Positions 61,576-64,000 of a stretch of DNA of 64,000 nt are shown here, piece after piece. The stretch comes from Bacteroidales bacterium. Lineage in GTDB: Bacteria; Bacteroidota; Bacteroidia; Bacteroidales; P3. A program made the translations under genes and the position numbers. The stretch is from NCBI GenBank assembly GCA_017934545.1, contig JAGBJI010000013.1, forward strand, positions 124,001 through 188,000, given 5' to 3'. Positions within the stretch are counted from its first letter, which is position 1; each line of letters opens with the position of its first letter. Under the pieces are notes generated by a model. That model had not been told where the DNA came from and searched no databases. It saw nothing but the letters and a program-made list of their open reading frames with translations.

Positions 61576-63291
61576 CTATTCAGCCCACGCTTTAAGTTCT
61601 TCCAATTTTAAAGCAGGAATATCCAATTTGTTTTTCTTTCTCAATCCGTTTAAATCATTGAAAAGTTTGTTTATGTTGGCCGTTTTCAGATTTTCGGTGC
61701 TGCCTATACCGGCTTTATGCAGCAATTCTATCCAAACCGAAGGTATACCTTTGGCCTGAAAATCATCGTCCGAACTAACGGCTTGTTGAACTTCTGGTTT
61801 CATTTGCGGGAAGAACAACACGTCTTGTATGGATTCGGAGTTTGTCATCATCATTGCCAAACGGTCAATGCCTATTCCCAATCCGCTTGTAGGCGGCATA
61901 CCGTACTCTATTGCACGCAAAAAGTCTTCGTCAAGCACCATACTTTCAGGGTCGCCGCGTTTGCCGAGTTCCAATTGGTCTTCAAATCTTTTGCGTTGGT
62001 CAATAGGGTCGTTCAATTCTGAATATGCGTTGCAGATTTCTTTACAGTTGCAAATGGCTTCAAACCTTTCGACCAATCCTTCTTTGCTGCGGTGTTTTTT
62101 AGCCAGAGGTGACATCTCTATAGGGTAATCGTAGATGTATGTAGGTTGGATTAACTGTCCCTCACACTTCTGTCCGAAAATTTCGTCTATCAGTTTGCCT
62201 TTGCCCATTGTGTCATCAACCTCAACGTTTAGTTGTTTGGCGGTTTTACGCAGAGCATCTTCGTCCATGTTTGATATATCCACGCCCGTAAAATGTTCTA
62301 TGGCTTCGTACATTGTATAACGTTTCCAAGGACGGCGGAAATCTATAACATTTTCCCCTACTTTTACTTTTGTCGTTCCGTGCAATGCCAAAGCTATACG
62401 CTCAACCATTTCCTCTACGGTGTCCATCATCCAAAAGTAATCCTTGTATGCAACGTACAATTCCATCTGTGTAAACTCGGGATTGTGGAATCTGTCCATA
62501 CCTTCGTTGCGGAAATCCTTTGAGAATTCGTATACTCCCGGGTATCCTCCCACAATAAGTTTTTTCAAATACAGTTCGTCTGCAATGCGGAGATACAAAT
62601 CCATGTCCAAAGTGTTGTGATGGGTCTTGAAAGGCCTTGCCGCAGCACCTCCGTATACAGGTTGCAATATAGGTGTTTCAACTTCCAAATAACCTTTTTC
62701 GTTAAGATAGTTTCGCATGGTGTCAACTATCAGCGTACGTTGTACGAAAGTCTTTTTGACCTGCGGGTTTACAATCAAATCAACATAACGTTGGCGGTAG
62801 CGTTGTTCCGCATCGGTGAAAGCATCATAAGTAACTCCGTCTTTTTCTTTGACTATCGGCAAAGGACGCAGGCTCTTGCACAATACCGTAAGTTCTTTTA
62901 CATGCACCGAAATCTCGCCTGTCTTGGTTCTGAACACAAATCCTTTCACGCCTATGATGTCCCCTATGTCTAATAGTTTCTTAAAGACGGTGTTATACAT
63001 GGTCTTGTCTTCATTAGGGCATATTTCGTCGCGGTTGAGATAGAGTTGTATACGGCCTTTGCCGTCCTGAATCTCGCAAAACGACGCCGCACCCATAATT
63101 CTGCGGGACATAATTCTGCCGGCAATGATTACGTCTTGTTTGAAATAATTTTCGTCTTTTTCAAACTCCGTTGCTATTTCTTCGGTGTCGGTATTGATAT
63201 GAAACATAGGTGCCGGATAAGGATTGATACCGAGATTTCTCAATTCCTGTGCGGCATTTCTTCTTTGCAGTTCCTGTTCGCTGAATTCCAT
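61576..63291 (-). CDS. lysS: Lysyl-tRNA synthetase (class II)
   Basis: The 571-residue protein has an N-terminal OB fold (about 55-160, [29 protein letters not shown]), motif 2 [19 protein letters not shown] near 262-280 and motif 3 [14 protein letters not shown] near 481-494. It charges tRNA-Lys. The C-terminus extends beyond motif 3 by roughly 75 residues, as in Bacteroidota LysRS. It precedes the ctp gene by 3 nt and follows the Skp-like gene by 10 nt. Confidence 0.95.
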   Translation of the reverse strand: MEFSEQELQRRNAAQELRNLGINPYPAPMFHINTDTEEIATEFEKDENYFKQDVIIAGRIMSRRIMGAASFCEIQDGKGRIQLYLNRDEICPNEDKTMYNTVFKKLLDIGDIIGVKGFVFRTKTGEISVHVKELTVLCKSLRPLPIVKEKDGVTYDAFTDAEQRYRQRYVDLIVNPQVKKTFVQRTLIVDTMRNYLNEKGYLEVETPILQPVYGGAAARPFKTHHNTLDMDLYLRIADELYLKKLIVGGYPGVYEFSKDFRNEGMDRFHNPEFTQMELYVAYKDYFWMMDTVEEMVERIALALHGTTKVKVGENVIDFRRPWKRYTMYEAIEHFTGVDISNMDEDALRKTAKQLNVEVDDTMGKGKLIDEIFGQKCEGQLIQPTYIYDYPIEMSPLAKKHRSKEGLVERFEAICNCKEICNAYSELNDPIDQRKRFEDQLELGKRGDPESMVLDEDFLRAIEYGMPPTSGLGIGIDRLAMMMTNSESIQDVLFFPQMKPEVQQAVSSDDDFQAKGIPSVWIELLHKAGIGSTENLKTANINKLFNDLNGLRKKNKLDIPALKLEELKAWAE

Positions 63292-63301
63292 TGTATGTTG
63301 A

Positions 63302-64000
63302 TTATTTGTTTTTCTTTACATTTTCATATTCTTCGTTAAGGCCTTTAACGATTTCGTCCGTTATATCCATTCCCTCGTCTATATATAACGTAGGTCCGTT
63401 GACCCTTGACACGCTCATTATCACGTTGTATTTGTCGTGTTTGGCGTTGTAATCTTTCACAAAAGCAAGAACGGCGTTGAGCAATTTCTCGTTTTGCTGT
63501 GCAACTTCCTGTTGAAACTGTGCAGGTTGCTGTTGCATGGCCTGCGAAAGTTGTTGTTCCCTTTGCTGAAAATCTTTTTCTTTGGCTTGTTGTTGGGTAA
63601 GAGTTAAGTTTTGGCCTGTTTTCAGGTATTCCTGTTCTTCTTTTTGCAGTTGGGTCAGTTTGTTTTTCAGTGAAGACTCAATGCTTGCCTGTTTAGCCTT
63701 TAAATCTTTCTGCATTTCCACCGCCATGGTATATTTAGCCATGATGGTGTCGGTATTGATATATGCTATTTTCAGGTTGCCAGACTGAACCACTTTTTCG
63801 GCTTTTACTTTGACAGGGGCGTCGTTGCCGCCTTTTTTGCATAATCCTATAATTGCAACTATTAATGCCACACATGCCACAATCAAAGAGCATACAGGCA
63901 ACAATATGTTGCGTTTTGAACATGAAGAGTTGGTTGCATTGTCAGAAGAGTTGCAGGTTTGCTCTTCAACTTGTTGCGTATCAAACTGATTGGTTGTTTG
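63302..64000 (-). CDS. Skp/OmpH-like protein with cytoplasmic N-terminal extension, N-terminus cut by window edge
   Basis: The minus frame is open from the window edge to the stop at 63302, 232 codons so far. It begins in a polar region ([14 protein letters not shown]), then a membrane segment ([22 protein letters not shown]), then an OmpH/Skp domain with [20 protein letters not shown], a Gln-rich coiled coil and a C-terminal [23 protein letters not shown] strand. A TTG at 63904 would give a start within the membrane segment and is less likely. It differs from the two skp genes near bamA in having a non-cleaved anchor. Function inferred as periplasmic chaperone or a related coiled-coil protein. 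Confidence 0.8.
   Translation of the reverse strand, partial: QTTNQFDTQQVEEQTCNSSDNATNSSCSKRNILLPVCSLIVACVALIVAIIGLCKKGGNDAPVKVKAEKVVQSGNLKIAYINTDTIMAKYTMAVEMQKDLKAKQASIESSLKNKLTQLQKEEQEYLKTGQNLTLTQQQAKEKDFQQREQQLSQAMQQQPAQFQQEVAQQNEKLLNAVLAFVKDYNAKHDKYNVIMSVSRVNGPTLYIDEGMDITDEIVKGLNEEYENVKKNK

Overview
The window looks like a chromosomal segment of a member of the Bacteroidota, most likely Bacteroidales. The support is the TTG-N19-TAnnTTTG promoters (exact at 16652, 17207, 21792, 26406 and 34501), two secreted proteins with type IX secretion C-terminal domains, a serine palmitoyltransferase cluster, an outer-membrane barrel receptor next to a YtrA-type ABC system, a BamA-Skp-Skp block, and AT-rich intergenic DNA. 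There is no rRNA, no transposase, no integrase and no CRISPR array.

Layout. 1-10.7 kb is leftward: an RNA methyltransferase (cut by the edge), a thioesterase, a glycosyltransferase, hddC and hddA (GDP-heptose), then a probable sphingolipid operon (spt, a GNAT-like acyltransferase, an SDR) downstream of rpiB, a LutB-like protein and deoC. 11-23.8 kb carries nadA, a parS-like site, a large leucine-rich-repeat T9SS cargo, two PIN toxin-antitoxin loci (one frameshifted), hutU, a flavodoxin-like protein and a RecD-like helicase. 23.8-28 kb is an accessory patch bounded by two copies of the helicase 3' end, with a NERD-domain protein, two small membrane proteins and, just beyond, a DUF4143 ATPase. 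28-34 kb is an apparently self-regulated transport cluster (barrel receptor, ABC ATPase, two permeases, GntR regulator) followed by an HMA-AraC regulator. 34-49 kb mixes a second T9SS cargo, a LuxE-like protein, mrdA-rodA, a frameshifted outer-membrane protein, a flavodiiron protein, rlmN, a YhcC-like radical SAM protein, LutA and TerC. 50-64 kb is leftward: an ATPase/STAS-like pair, tRNA-Leu(UAG), skp-skp-bamA-uppS and its usual neighbours, aspS, a C-terminal processing protease, lysS and a third Skp-like protein.

The most striking feature is not a gene. Nine intergenic regions hold an array with one strict geometry: short GC half-sites (GCCC) repeated every 21 bp on the left, three A6-N5-T6-N5 units repeated every 22 bp in the centre, and the mirrored half-sites (GGGC) repeated every 21 bp on the right. 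Two of the nine keep the spacing but use other motifs (GCCT/AGGC, GCCAC/GTGGC). Two further arrays built of 17-bp palindromes (TGGTAAA..TTTACCA and TGCAAAAC.GTTTTGCA) have the same 22-bp period. Nearly every gene-free gap above about 350 bp has one. Period and symmetry are conserved while sequence changes, which suggests helically phased sites for a DNA-binding or DNA-wrapping protein, or a mobile element with such a structure.

Other points of interest: two structured RNA candidates sharing an apical hairpin (16.5 and 24.2 kb), a 14/16 parS match with an AT-rich region nearby, a perfect 18-bp palindrome on the start site of the transporter operon, and a G8 tract that breaks an outer-membrane protein gene.
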